DNA of 36,373 nt from an uncultured Bacteroidota bacterium (GTDB taxonomy: Bacteria; Bacteroidota; Bacteroidia; Bacteroidales; F082), in the NCBI GenBank assembly GCA_913009685.1, contig CAJVXP010000023.1, forward strand, positions 1 through 36,373, in the 5' to 3' direction. The position numbers and the translations under genes were made by a program. Below, in pieces: positions 1 through 7,641 of the stretch. How positions within the stretch are numbered: position 1 is the first letter of the stretch; every line of letters begins with the position of its first letter. Under the pieces are notes generated by a model, which was given only the letters and a program-made list of their open reading frames with translations, made no database searches and was not told the origin of the DNA.

Positions 1-2
1 AA

Positions 3-116
3 GACAAAACGTCAAAGCAAATAAAAGATATTAAAGATGCATTCCTTGCCACCGATAATGTGGAATACGGGTTTAAAAATAAAATCCCGCTCTGGCTTTT
101 TGACTTTTTGTATTGA
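3..116 (+). CDS. possible C-terminal tail of an upstream gene (left edge)
   Basis: One forward frame is open from the left edge to a TGA at 114-116, giving 37 residues that end in IPLWLFDFLY. It could be the end of a gene that starts outside the window, because it stops well before the hemH promoter box at 193-200. It has no recognisable motif. A 38-codon open frame is not rare by chance, so this is only a candidate. Confidence 0.3.
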   Translation, partial: DKTSKQIKDIKDAFLATDNVEYGFKNKIPLWLFDFLY

Positions 117-192
117 CAAAGCCGTTCCTTTAACACGACAACCTGTATGGTATCATGTAACGAAAACGAAAGGAGCAGGTCAGCGATTTTCC

Positions 193-200
193 TATCTTTG
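193..200 (+). promoter_or_regulatory. -7 box (TATCTTTG) for hemH
   Basis: TATCTTTG matches the Bacteroidota housekeeping -7 consensus TAnnTTTG exactly and lies 15 bases before the ATG at 216. A transcript starting a few bases downstream could not include the ATG at 147, so the box supports 216 as the hemH start. I see no good -33 TTTG at the usual spacing. Confidence 0.6.
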
Positions 201-215
201 TTTTTTTTATCTGAC

Positions 216-1235
216 ATGCAAAAACGACGCAAAGCAGTTTTACTCATCAACGTGGGAACGCCCGACAAGGCAGAGGCAAAAGCCGTTCGCCGGTTTCTGT
301 TACAGTTTTTAAATGACAGACGAATCATGGATATTCCCTGGCTGTTGCGGAAAATACTTGTCAACTGTATCATTGTCCCTTTTCGTGCCTCAAAATCTGC
401 GAAACTGTATAAAAGGCTCTGGACACCGAAAGGCTCGCCCCTATTGCTGAACATGGAAAAGTTTGCTGCTAAGCTTCGGCCTGTTCTGGGAGAAGACTAC
501 CGGGTTATTATCGCCATGCGCTATGGAAACCCTTCTCTGAGAAATGCACTGCAACAGATTAGGAAACAAAACTTTGATGAGCTGATTGTCTTCCCGCTTT
601 TCCCGCAATATGCTTCTTCCACCGTTGGTACTATTTTGGAATTTGTGATGAAAGAGATAAAAGCCTGGGAAGTCATTCCCGGTATCCGTTTTATTCATCA
701 GTTTTATGACCATCCCGGATTTTTAGAGGCTTTTTCGCGAAATATCGCCGCTTGCCATCCGGAAGAATTCGACCACATTATTTTTTCCTATCACGGACTG
801 CCACTGCGACAGGTGGATAAAGTTCATCCCGGAATTTCTCCTGCCGAATGCCTGTGCGAAAAGCAAATACCGGCACATGGCAGTCATTGCTATAAAGCCA
901 CCTGTTACGAAACCACACGTCTGATCGCCGGGAAACTGGGGCTTACGGAAAAACAATATTCCGTAAGTTTTCAGTCACGTTTTTCCAAAAACTGGCTAAG
1001 TCCTTTTACGGATGAACGCATTAAAAAGTTAGCTAACGAAGGTGCAAAAAAAATTCTCGTTACCGTCCCTTCTTTTGTTGCCGATTGTCTGGAATCGCTA
1101 GTGGAAATAGAGGACGGTTACGGCACTCTTTTCCGCAATCTCGGAGGTGATAAACTGGTTCTTGTAAAAAGTCTGAACGACAATGAGAATTGGGTAAAAA
1201 CGGTTGCCGGCATCATCCAAACAAAAAGCCGTTAA
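216..1235 (+). CDS. hemH: ferrochelatase
   Basis: Protoporphyrin ferrochelatase inserts ferrous iron into protoporphyrin IX, the last step of protoheme synthesis. It is cytosolic or membrane-peripheral. Counting from the ATG at 216, the protein has 339 residues, normal for the family. It opens with KAVLLINVGTPD, a typical ferrochelatase N-terminus. The metal-binding and catalytic His is His193 in FSYHGLP, and the second active-site acid is Glu293 in DCLESLVEIEDGY. The central stretch contains four Cys (AECLCEK, HCYKATCYE), as in many Bacteroidota homologues. An in-frame ATG at 147 would add 23 unrelated residues and lies upstream of the -7 box, so I reject it. The gene converges with the permease gene with only 6 bases between the stop codons and no visible terminator. 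No other heme genes are nearby. Confidence 0.95.
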   Translation: MQKRRKAVLLINVGTPDKAEAKAVRRFLLQFLNDRRIMDIPWLLRKILVNCIIVPFRASKSAKLYKRLWTPKGSPLLLNMEKFAAKLRPVLGEDYRVIIAMRYGNPSLRNALQQIRKQNFDELIVFPLFPQYASSTVGTILEFVMKEIKAWEVIPGIRFIHQFYDHPGFLEAFSRNIAACHPEEFDHIIFSYHGLPLRQVDKVHPGISPAECLCEKQIPAHGSHCYKATCYETTRLIAGKLGLTEKQYSVSFQSRFSKNWLSPFTDERIKKLANEGAKKILVTVPSFVADCLESLVEIEDGYGTLFRNLGGDKLVLVKSLNDNENWVKTVAGIIQTKSR

Positions 1236-1241
1236 CAATCA

Positions 1242-3452
1242 TTAAAGTTTAGATGCCAGCTTTCTCATTTTACTTATACTTTTCACCATAAGTACGGAGC
1301 AGGCAGCCTGTTCCGAAATTCGGAAAGAGAGACTCTCCTCAACGGCTTTAGCGGTTTTATTACCTCTTTTTACTCCAATAATCAGCAGGTCAATGCCGGT
1401 TGAATATTTCAGAATTTCTTCCTTGGGATGGTCGGTGGGAATCAGGGAAATATCATACAGCGCACTGGAATTAAAATTCTCAATAGCTTCAACAATAAGT
1501 TTATCCGCTCTTTGCTTTTGCCGCCTGGAATATTTCACCGGAAGGAATTTCAGCAAAACAATACGGGCACCTCTGTTTTCGGCAATGGCCGTTGCACAAT
1601 TCAGCATTAAAGTCAGGTGCGTGCTACCCTCAACATAAACAGCTATTTTCCGGGGACTAAAATGCTCCGCCGGAGTCTTTAAATTCATCACTACCATATC
1701 CGTTACCGACATCTTCATTACCTGGCTCAGGATACTGGGTTTTCCCGGTGTTTTCCGGCGGGGAAATCCCATAATGATAAGGTCGCTGTTTTCGCTTTCC
1801 CCGGCCTGAACAATTCCTTTGGGAACATTGTGCGAAGCACGTATCACCGGTGTTATTTTAATATTATTCAATTTGGCCAGTTCCACACTCCGTTTAATCA
1901 CTTCGAGCGATTCTTTCGCACCGGAAAGCGCTTCATAAAAATTCTTTCCTTCGGGAACATCTTTTACCGCCAGCACAATGATATCACCTCCTTTTTTTGC
2001 CATCAGCGTATTGGAAAGCATCAATAGCGACTTTTGTGTTTCAGGATTCGACATGGGCACCAACACCGTATTCCTTCTAAAAAAAGAAAACCGTTTTTCT
2101 TCTTCCAAAATGATGTTCAGTCCTTCTCTGTGGCGTTTTTCCCGTTTCCGGGAATAGAAAAAATAGACTGCTGCACCTGCCAATGCCAGCTGTTGCCCAA
2201 AAGCCAGGGATGTAATATCCAGTGTAAGCAACAGACCGAGGTTAATAATAAGGGTAATTTCCGGAAGGAAATTTTTCCATCTTGCCTTGGGTTTCACCGC
2301 AGGATTTTTTCTGTAGATTTTTCTAAGGGCCAGAGATACAGGCAACAAAGAAGCCAACAGACAAAAAGTGGCAGCCTCGGCAATAAACTTCAAATTAAAC
2401 GAAAATAAAATCACACTGATAATGGCTGCCCCCACAAGAAGAGCCGTTTTGGGCTGTCGGGTTTTCACATTTAATTTGCCCAACACATCTGGGAAAAAAT
2501 GATTTTTACCCATCACATAAGTCTGCCGGCTTTGCGAAACCATGGTGCTGCTCAGCGCGCCCAAAGAAGCCATAATACCACCGACCGAAATAAGTAGCCA
2601 GCCTCTGCCGCCAAAACTTTTGTTAGCTACCAACACCAGCGGCGCATGACTCCCGGCAAGTTCTTTCCATGGCACCGTCATCACCGCAGCAGCAGCAATT
2701 AACAGATAAATACCCATACTGATGAGCATGGACAGTTTCATGGCTTTCGGGACCGTTTTTTCCGGCTCTTTAATTTCATCCGCGTTATTTGCAATCAGCT
2801 GATAACCAAAGAAAGAGATGTAAATGAGCGAGATAGCTGCAAAAGCGCCTTCAAATCCTTTCGGGAAAAAAGGTTGAATATTCTGAACTCTGGCATGGAA
2901 AGAAGAAAAAATAATGAGCAGCAACAAAATAGCGATGTTACCCCAGATAAGCCAGTTTTGCAGGTTAAATTTCTTTTTTCCTGACGAAATAATGTTCATC
3001 ATGGCCAGTAACAGCGTAATGACCACGGCAATAATTTTCGTCAGATAATCCGGGACATTTATTCCTGTTATGGAAACGGTGTATTCGGCAAAGCCAATGG
3101 CGTAAAGGCCACAGGCGAAAATACTGCCCAAAGCAAGAAACCAACCGGTGGTGAATCCGCCAATACTACCCAAAATATTGTAGGCGTAAGTGTAACCGCC
3201 TCCCGAACGGGGAATAATCCGTCCCAGCTCGGCAAACATAACGGTTGTGGCAAAAGCAAAAATTCCGCACAACAAATAAGTCAGAATTACAGCAGGGCCG
3301 GCAACCCCGGCAGCAGCACCGATTAAAACATAAACACCTGCACCCATTAATGCTCCTACGCCAATGGTCGTAGCGCCAAAAAGTCCAATCGATCGCTCAA
3401 AGTTTAGCGGCTTTATCTTCCTGTAAAAGATTTCCTGAATGTCCTGAGGCAT
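1242..3452 (-). CDS. APC-family amino-acid permease with C-terminal universal-stress (Usp) domains
   Basis: This 736-residue inner-membrane protein has two parts. Residues ~10-430 form an amino acid/polyamine/organocation (APC) transporter core with about 12 hydrophobic segments; GATTIGVGALMGAGVYVLIG is the typical first helix with its glycine-rich unwound segment. The last ~260 residues are cytosolic and contain two Usp-like modules, one starting at NTVLVPMSNPE and one at KIAVYVEGSTH. Such fusions are known in bacteria and archaea, where the Usp part is thought to sense nucleotides or regulate transport; the substrate cannot be read from sequence. The start is placed at the ATG at 3452-3450, with a -7 box at 3478-3471. 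A GTG-initiated longer frame reaching 3584 runs through that promoter and a non-coding repeat, so it is rejected. Confidence 0.85.
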   Translation of the reverse strand: MPQDIQEIFYRKIKPLNFERSIGLFGATTIGVGALMGAGVYVLIGAAAGVAGPAVILTYLLCGIFAFATTVMFAELGRIIPRSGGGYTYAYNILGSIGGFTTGWFLALGSIFACGLYAIGFAEYTVSITGINVPDYLTKIIAVVITLLLAMMNIISSGKKKFNLQNWLIWGNIAILLLLIIFSSFHARVQNIQPFFPKGFEGAFAAISLIYISFFGYQLIANNADEIKEPEKTVPKAMKLSMLISMGIYLLIAAAAVMTVPWKELAGSHAPLVLVANKSFGGRGWLLISVGGIMASLGALSSTMVSQSRQTYVMGKNHFFPDVLGKLNVKTRQPKTALLVGAAIISVILFSFNLKFIAEAATFCLLASLLPVSLALRKIYRKNPAVKPKARWKNFLPEITLIINLGLLLTLDITSLAFGQQLALAGAAVYFFYSRKREKRHREGLNIILEEEKRFSFFRRNTVLVPMSNPETQKSLLMLSNTLMAKKGGDIIVLAVKDVPEGKNFYEALSGAKESLEVIKRSVELAKLNNIKITPVIRASHNVPKGIVQAGESENSDLIIMGFPRRKTPGKPSILSQVMKMSVTDMVVMNLKTPAEHFSPRKIAVYVEGSTHLTLMLNCATAIAENRGARIVLLKFLPVKYSRRQKQRADKLIVEAIENFNSSALYDISLIPTDHPKEEILKYSTGIDLLIIGVKRGNKTAKAVEESLSFRISEQAACSVLMVKSISKMRKLASKL

Positions 3453-3470
3453 AAATGTCGATTTATGAAG

Positions 3471-3478
3471 CAAATATA
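3471..3478 (-). promoter_or_regulatory. -7 box (TATATTTG) for the permease gene
   Basis: On the reverse strand TATATTTG fits TAnnTTTG. It sits about 18 bases upstream of the ATG at 3452, a spacing repeated at several genes in this window. Confidence 0.55.
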
Positions 3479-3585
3479 ACGATTTTAGCTTTGGTTGAAC
3501 AGATCTACAAGCAATGGTCAAACGGTCGCGCCTTCGCTGAAGCTTCGGCGGACGGAGCCAAACGGTTGTGTTGTAAATCATCACT

Positions 3586-3669
3586 ACTTTTGCCTTTTTA
3601 CTTTTGCCTTTTTACTTTTGCCTTTTATCTTTTGCCTTTTTACTTTTGCCTTTTTACTTTTGCCTTTTA
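3586..3669. repeat. 14-bp tandem repeat (6 units, 2 x 42 bp)
   Basis: The unit ACTTTTGCCTTTTT is repeated with GCC cores at 3592, 3606, 3620, 3634, 3648 and 3662, an exact 14-base period. The third and sixth units end TTTTATC instead of TTTTTAC, so the array is also two copies of a 42-base block. It is strongly strand-asymmetric (pyrimidine-rich forward strand) and lies between two divergent promoters. Confidence 0.9.
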
Positions 3670-3743
3670 TCTTGTCAGGCAATGTTCGTTCGTTGGGTCG
3701 TTTAGCATTCTTCATTCGACATTTATCATTTGTAAAACTGCCG

Positions 3744-3751
3744 TATCTTTG
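3744..3751 (+). promoter_or_regulatory. -7 box (TATCTTTG) for the PEP-synthase-like gene
   Basis: This is an exact TAnnTTTG box 17 bases before the ATG at 3769. It supports that ATG and a short 5' leader. Confidence 0.6.
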
Positions 3752-3768
3752 CAAAAACAGCTGACGCA

Positions 3769-6741
3769 ATGATTCCGAAACAAACAGACCTTTACTCCTC
3801 CAAATACTATTTCAACGAAGCTTCTTTCAGCTTGTTGATGCGAAAACGTATTTACAATATTCTGTTGGTTTCGAGCGTTTACGATGCTTTTATCCTTGAA
3901 GAAGACGGTCGTATTGAAGAGCAAATCTTCAATGAATATATGTCGCTGAACCTGCGTTATCCTCCCCGGTTTATACAGGCTACATCGTTGCGCGAAGCTA
4001 TGAAACTCATACGCGAAGAGTCGGTTGACCTCGTCATTTCCATGTTGAGTTTCGACGATAAAGGAACTTTTAAACTGGCAGCCACGGTAAAAGCAGAATT
4101 TCCGAAAGTGCCGTTTGTTGCCCTCTCTCCCTTTTCCAGAGAAGTGAGTCTGAAAATTGAAAAGCTGAATTTGAGTAATATTGATTATGTTTTTAGCTGG
4201 CTGGGGAATACCGATCTGCTGATGGCCATTATCAAACTGATTGAGGACAGGATGAATGTGGAACACGATGTGAAAGAGGTGGGAGTTCAAACGATTATCC
4301 TCGTTGAAGACAACATCCGGTTTTACTCAAGCTATCTGCCAAATATCTATAAAATTATCTTTAAACAATCGAAAGCCTTTGTAACCGAAGGTCTTAACGA
4401 GCACCAGAAGATGTTGAAAGCACGGGGACGTCCGAAGATTTTGCTGGCCACTGATTATGAAGAAGGAATGCATCTTTACCGGAAATACAAAAACAATCTG
4501 CTGGGTGTCATCTCCGACATTAGCTATCCACGCAGGGGAATAAAAGACGCGGAAGCAGGTTTGCGGCTTTTCAGGCGGATAAAAAAAGAAAACCGGTTTG
4601 TGCCACTGTTGCTGCAATCGTCCGATCCACGCAACGAAAAAAAAGCTAAAACACTCGGAGTGGGTTTTATCGACAAAAACTCCACCAGCCTTCCTTACGA
4701 CCTGCGGAGCTTTATCAAGTATTATTTCGGCTTTGGTGATTTTATTTTTAAAGATCCGGCTAACGGCAACGAAGTGGGGAGGGCACATAACCTGAAAGAC
4801 CTGCAGGAAAAAATCTTTCAGATTCCGAAAGAATCCCTTCGCTATCATATTGAGCGCGAACATTTCTCGAAATGGCTTAGAGCCAGAGCTTTGTTTTCGC
4901 TTGCCAAACTCTTTCAATCGTTTACCACCGAAGATTTTGACAACATCAACGAGGTAAGATATTTTATCTTTAATGCCATTAGCAACTTTCGTATTACCAA
5001 ATCGCGGGGTGTTATTTCGCAGTTCGATCGGACAACTTTTGATGAATATTTTTCCATTTCGCGTATTGGCCAGGGCTCCATTGGCGGAAAAGCCCGCGGG
5101 CTGGCATTCCTCGATTCCCTTATCAACCGTAATGAGTTGCACCAACTTTATGATAAAATCGATATCTCCATTCCCAAAACAGTGGTTCTCGGCACGGATA
5201 TTTTTGATGAGTTTATGGATAATAACGAACTTTATCCCATCGCACTCTCCGATGAATATTCTGATGAACATATTTTACAGTTTTTTCTGGATGCCAAACT
5301 TCCCGAATCGGTACAGGAAGATCTGTTTACCATTGCTTCGCTGGTAAATCTGCCGTTGGCCGTGCGCTCATCAAGCCTTCTCGAAGATAGTCACTATCAG
5401 CCTTTTGCCGGAATCTACAACACCTACATGATTCCTTCGACGGAGAAAAACTTAGACAAAAAATTTGAAATGCTGAATCAGGCTATCAAGAGCGTGTATG
5501 CTTCTGCTTTTTTTGCCGACAGCAAAGCTTATATGCAAGCCACCGCTAACGTCATTGATGAAGAAAAGATGGCGGTGGTTCTGCAGGAAGTATGCGGAAA
5601 AAAATATGGTAACTATTTCTATCCCACACTTTCGGGAGTCGCCCGTTCGCTGGACTACTACCCCATTCCGCCTGAAAAACCGAAAGACGGTACGGCAAAC
5701 ATTGCCCTCGGATTGGGAAAATACATTATGGATGGAGGGCTCTCGTTACGGTTTTCTCCACAATATCCCAAAAAAGTAATGCAAACGTCCACCCCCGAGA
5801 CCACTTTACGGGAGACCCAAAAGTATTTTTATGCACTGGACCTCTCTCCTGAGAAATTTGTTCCCAGCGTTAACGATAGCATCAACCTTGTAAAACTTCG
5901 GATAAAAGATGCCGAAAAGGATGACTCTATCAGGAAAATTGCCAGCACCTACGACCTGCAAAATAACGTTATCCGTGACGGCTACAATTACGATGGTAAG
6001 AAGTTGATAACCTTCTCCGCCATCTTGAAACACAACGTTTTACCTCTCGCTGAAATTTTGCAGAAAACTTTGTATCTTGGCGCAAAGGAGATGGACAAGC
6101 CTGTTGAAATTGAGTTCGTTGTGGATTTGAACACCAAAAAAGGAGAAAAAATAAAGTTCTATCTTTTGCAAATCAGACCCATTGCCAGCAAAGAACAAAG
6201 TGTTCATTTGAACCCGCAGAAAATTAACAGGAACAAAACGCTGATTCTTTCGTATTCGGCATTAGGAAACGGCCTTATTGATGATGTCCGGGATGTGGTC
6301 TATGTAAAACCGCAAACTTTCGATGCTGCTCATAATGGGGAAACGGCAAATATGATTGGAGAAATCAACAGGAAATTTGTGGAAAAAGAGAAAGGTTATA
6401 TCCTGATTGGTCCCGGGCGGTGGGGCTCCGCCGACCCGTGGCTCGGCATTCCCGTAAAGTGGTCACAGATTTCGGGAGCCCGGCTCATTGTGGAATCAGG
6501 ACTTGAAAACTATCGTATAGATCCCAGCCAGGGAACCCATTTTTTCCAGAATCTGACCTCTTTCCGTGTGGGTTATTTTTCCTTAAATCCTTACCTGAAC
6601 GACGGGGTTTTCGATTTGGAATTTCTGGGCAAACAGCCTGCCATATATGAAAATGAAACTTTGCGCCACGTCAGGTTTAAGAAGCCGTTAGTGATTAAAA
6701 TTGATGGAAAAAAGAACCTCGGCGTTGTGCTGAAACCGTAA
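3769..6741 (+). CDS. receiver-like / PEP-synthase-type ATP-grasp (PPDK_N) fusion protein
   Basis: This 990-residue protein is soluble, with no signal peptide. Residues ~25-165 look like a degenerate receiver domain: ILLVSSVYDAF has no acidic pair and LVISMLSFDD has no aspartate at the acceptor position. Residues ~173-320 form a second receiver that keeps the acid pair Glu180-Asp181 (VEDN), acceptor Asp250 (VISDISYPR) and Lys303 (IDKNS). From ~435 comes the PEP/pyruvate-binding ATP-grasp domain of PEP synthase/PPDK, with SIGGKARGLAFL and VRSSSLLED near 532. The C-terminus contains GPGRWGSADPWLG and SQGTHFF. I see neither the swivelling phosphohistidine domain nor the TIM-barrel PEP domain, so normal PEP synthase chemistry is unlikely. 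Bacteroidota homologues are usually annotated only as PEP/pyruvate-binding proteins. Its real reaction is unknown; phosphorylation-controlled nucleotide-dependent phosphotransfer is inference. Confidence 0.75.
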   Translation: MIPKQTDLYSSKYYFNEASFSLLMRKRIYNILLVSSVYDAFILEEDGRIEEQIFNEYMSLNLRYPPRFIQATSLREAMKLIREESVDLVISMLSFDDKGTFKLAATVKAEFPKVPFVALSPFSREVSLKIEKLNLSNIDYVFSWLGNTDLLMAIIKLIEDRMNVEHDVKEVGVQTIILVEDNIRFYSSYLPNIYKIIFKQSKAFVTEGLNEHQKMLKARGRPKILLATDYEEGMHLYRKYKNNLLGVISDISYPRRGIKDAEAGLRLFRRIKKENRFVPLLLQSSDPRNEKKAKTLGVGFIDKNSTSLPYDLRSFIKYYFGFGDFIFKDPANGNEVGRAHNLKDLQEKIFQIPKESLRYHIEREHFSKWLRARALFSLAKLFQSFTTEDFDNINEVRYFIFNAISNFRITKSRGVISQFDRTTFDEYFSISRIGQGSIGGKARGLAFLDSLINRNELHQLYDKIDISIPKTVVLGTDIFDEFMDNNELYPIALSDEYSDEHILQFFLDAKLPESVQEDLFTIASLVNLPLAVRSSSLLEDSHYQPFAGIYNTYMIPSTEKNLDKKFEMLNQAIKSVYASAFFADSKAYMQATANVIDEEKMAVVLQEVCGKKYGNYFYPTLSGVARSLDYYPIPPEKPKDGTANIALGLGKYIMDGGLSLRFSPQYPKKVMQTSTPETTLRETQKYFYALDLSPEKFVPSVNDSINLVKLRIKDAEKDDSIRKIASTYDLQNNVIRDGYNYDGKKLITFSAILKHNVLPLAEILQKTLYLGAKEMDKPVEIEFVVDLNTKKGEKIKFYLLQIRPIASKEQSVHLNPQKINRNKTLILSYSALGNGLIDDVRDVVYVKPQTFDAAHNGETANMIGEINRKFVEKEKGYILIGPGRWGSADPWLGIPVKWSQISGARLIVESGLENYRIDPSQGTHFFQNLTSFRVGYFSLNPYLNDGVFDLEFLGKQPAIYENETLRHVRFKKPLVIKIDGKKNLGVVLKP

Positions 6742-6997
6742 TCTTAAATTAGAATGGTTTCCTGTTTTGAAGTGTGCCACAAAATTTTGCTCTGAGGTCT
6801 CGGTAGTATCACTCTGAGTCATGATAATCCCCCATAATTCGGCGCGATTTCTGAAAAATGTGTTCAGCGGGCCGGAAGGCCCCCAATAATGATCAATGAT
6901 AATGTTTTGAACAATATTTCGGTTCTATGTCGATTTGTGTGGATACGATTTTTTTCATAATTTCGTTCTTTCTTCAAAGATAATTTAAATTTTACAG

Positions 6998-7561
6998 ATG
7001 AAAAAACGTTTCCTCCCGCTTATTTTTCTCGCAGGAATCATTCCGGTTTTGTTGCTGTTTGCTTCATGCCACCCCAAAAAAGCAGAAGTTATCACCAAAA
7101 AGATTCAATATGACGTAAACATAAAAAGTCCGAATTCCAACTACGACTGGTGGATACAAAACCTGGTGGGGCCGCAAAGGGAGAATCTGGTAAAAGCCAT
7201 CCTGCAGGGTGCTGTTTCGGGAAAATACAAGGCCTACGACTATTTTTATAATCCTTTGGATAAAAAGGAGGTTTCACGTATTCTTTCGGATACAGTAATT
7301 TTAAAGATTAGAGAGCCGGAACCTCCTTATACACAGAAAGACAGCCTTGTAATAACGCACATTCAGGTAAAAGATATTGAGCGCTTACGCTTTTTGGAAG
7401 AGTGGCGCATTAACCCCGAAACCATGCAGTTTACCAAAGTTATTAAAGGCATTGCACCGGTTGCCCGCCGCTTTGATGCGGAAGGAAACGTACGCTGGCA
7501 ACCGTTGTTCTGGATTTTCCCCGACCCGAAAACGGCCAGGGATTTACGACAAACCCGTTAA
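6998..7561 (+). CDS. lipoprotein with GldN/PorN-like C-terminal region
   Basis: This is a 187-residue exported lipoprotein. The signal sequence runs to a lipobox LLLFASC, with Cys24 as the predicted lipidation site. The second half (IERLRFLEEWRINPETMQF, IKGIAPVARRFD, then WQPLFWIFPDP) resembles the repeating pattern of GldN/PorN, periplasmic ring components of the type IX secretion and gliding machinery. GldN itself is about 300 residues, is not encoded alone, and normally follows gldKLM, which are absent here. This is therefore probably a short paralogue, not the core subunit. The similarity is judged by eye. Upstream, 6742-6997 is gene-free apart from a small GGAA-loop hairpin near 6869-6882. 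The next gene, a cell-wall hydrolase, is read the same way. Confidence 0.6.
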   Translation: MKKRFLPLIFLAGIIPVLLLFASCHPKKAEVITKKIQYDVNIKSPNSNYDWWIQNLVGPQRENLVKAILQGAVSGKYKAYDYFYNPLDKKEVSRILSDTVILKIREPEPPYTQKDSLVITHIQVKDIERLRFLEEWRINPETMQFTKVIKGIAPVARRFDAEGNVRWQPLFWIFPDPKTARDLRQTR

Positions 7562-7628
7562 TATATTGTTTAACATTTTTTTGTGAACAAATGTCCCCAA
7601 ACAGTCCTGATTACAAACGGCTTTCGCT

Positions 7629-7636
7629 TAATTTTG
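7629..7636 (+). promoter_or_regulatory. -7 box (TAATTTTG) for the glucosaminidase gene
   Basis: TAATTTTG ends only 5 bases before the ATG at 7642. A transcript starting 5-8 bases after the box would be leaderless or nearly so. If the box is real, the in-frame ATG at 7591 cannot be used by this promoter. Confidence 0.4.
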
Positions 7637-7641
7637 TCTTA

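Larger units (their letters stand above)
3453..3768. other. divergent intergenic region between permease and PEP-synthase-like gene
   Basis: These 316 bases hold no gene. They contain two opposing -7 boxes (3471-3478 reverse, 3744-3751 forward), an imperfect palindrome at 3535-3550 (CGC-T-GAAG/CTTC-G-GCG) and a 14-bp tandem repeat at 3586-3669. Frames crossing the tandem repeat only produce low-complexity peptides. Confidence 0.7.

Noticed and set aside
147..215. Upstream ATG extension of hemH
   Set aside because: It lies upstream of the TATCTTTG box and adds residues absent from ferrochelatases.
37..312. 91-codon forward frame over the hemH promoter and start
   Set aside because: It overlaps hemH in another frame, spans the -7 box and has no protein-like character.
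3584..3769. Small reverse frame rich in Lys (KGKSKKAKVKRQK repeats)
   Set aside because: It is a direct translation of the 14-bp tandem repeat, not a gene.
4327..5271. 314-codon reverse frame
   Set aside because: It is antisense to the conserved coding sequence of the receiver/PEP-synthase-like protein.
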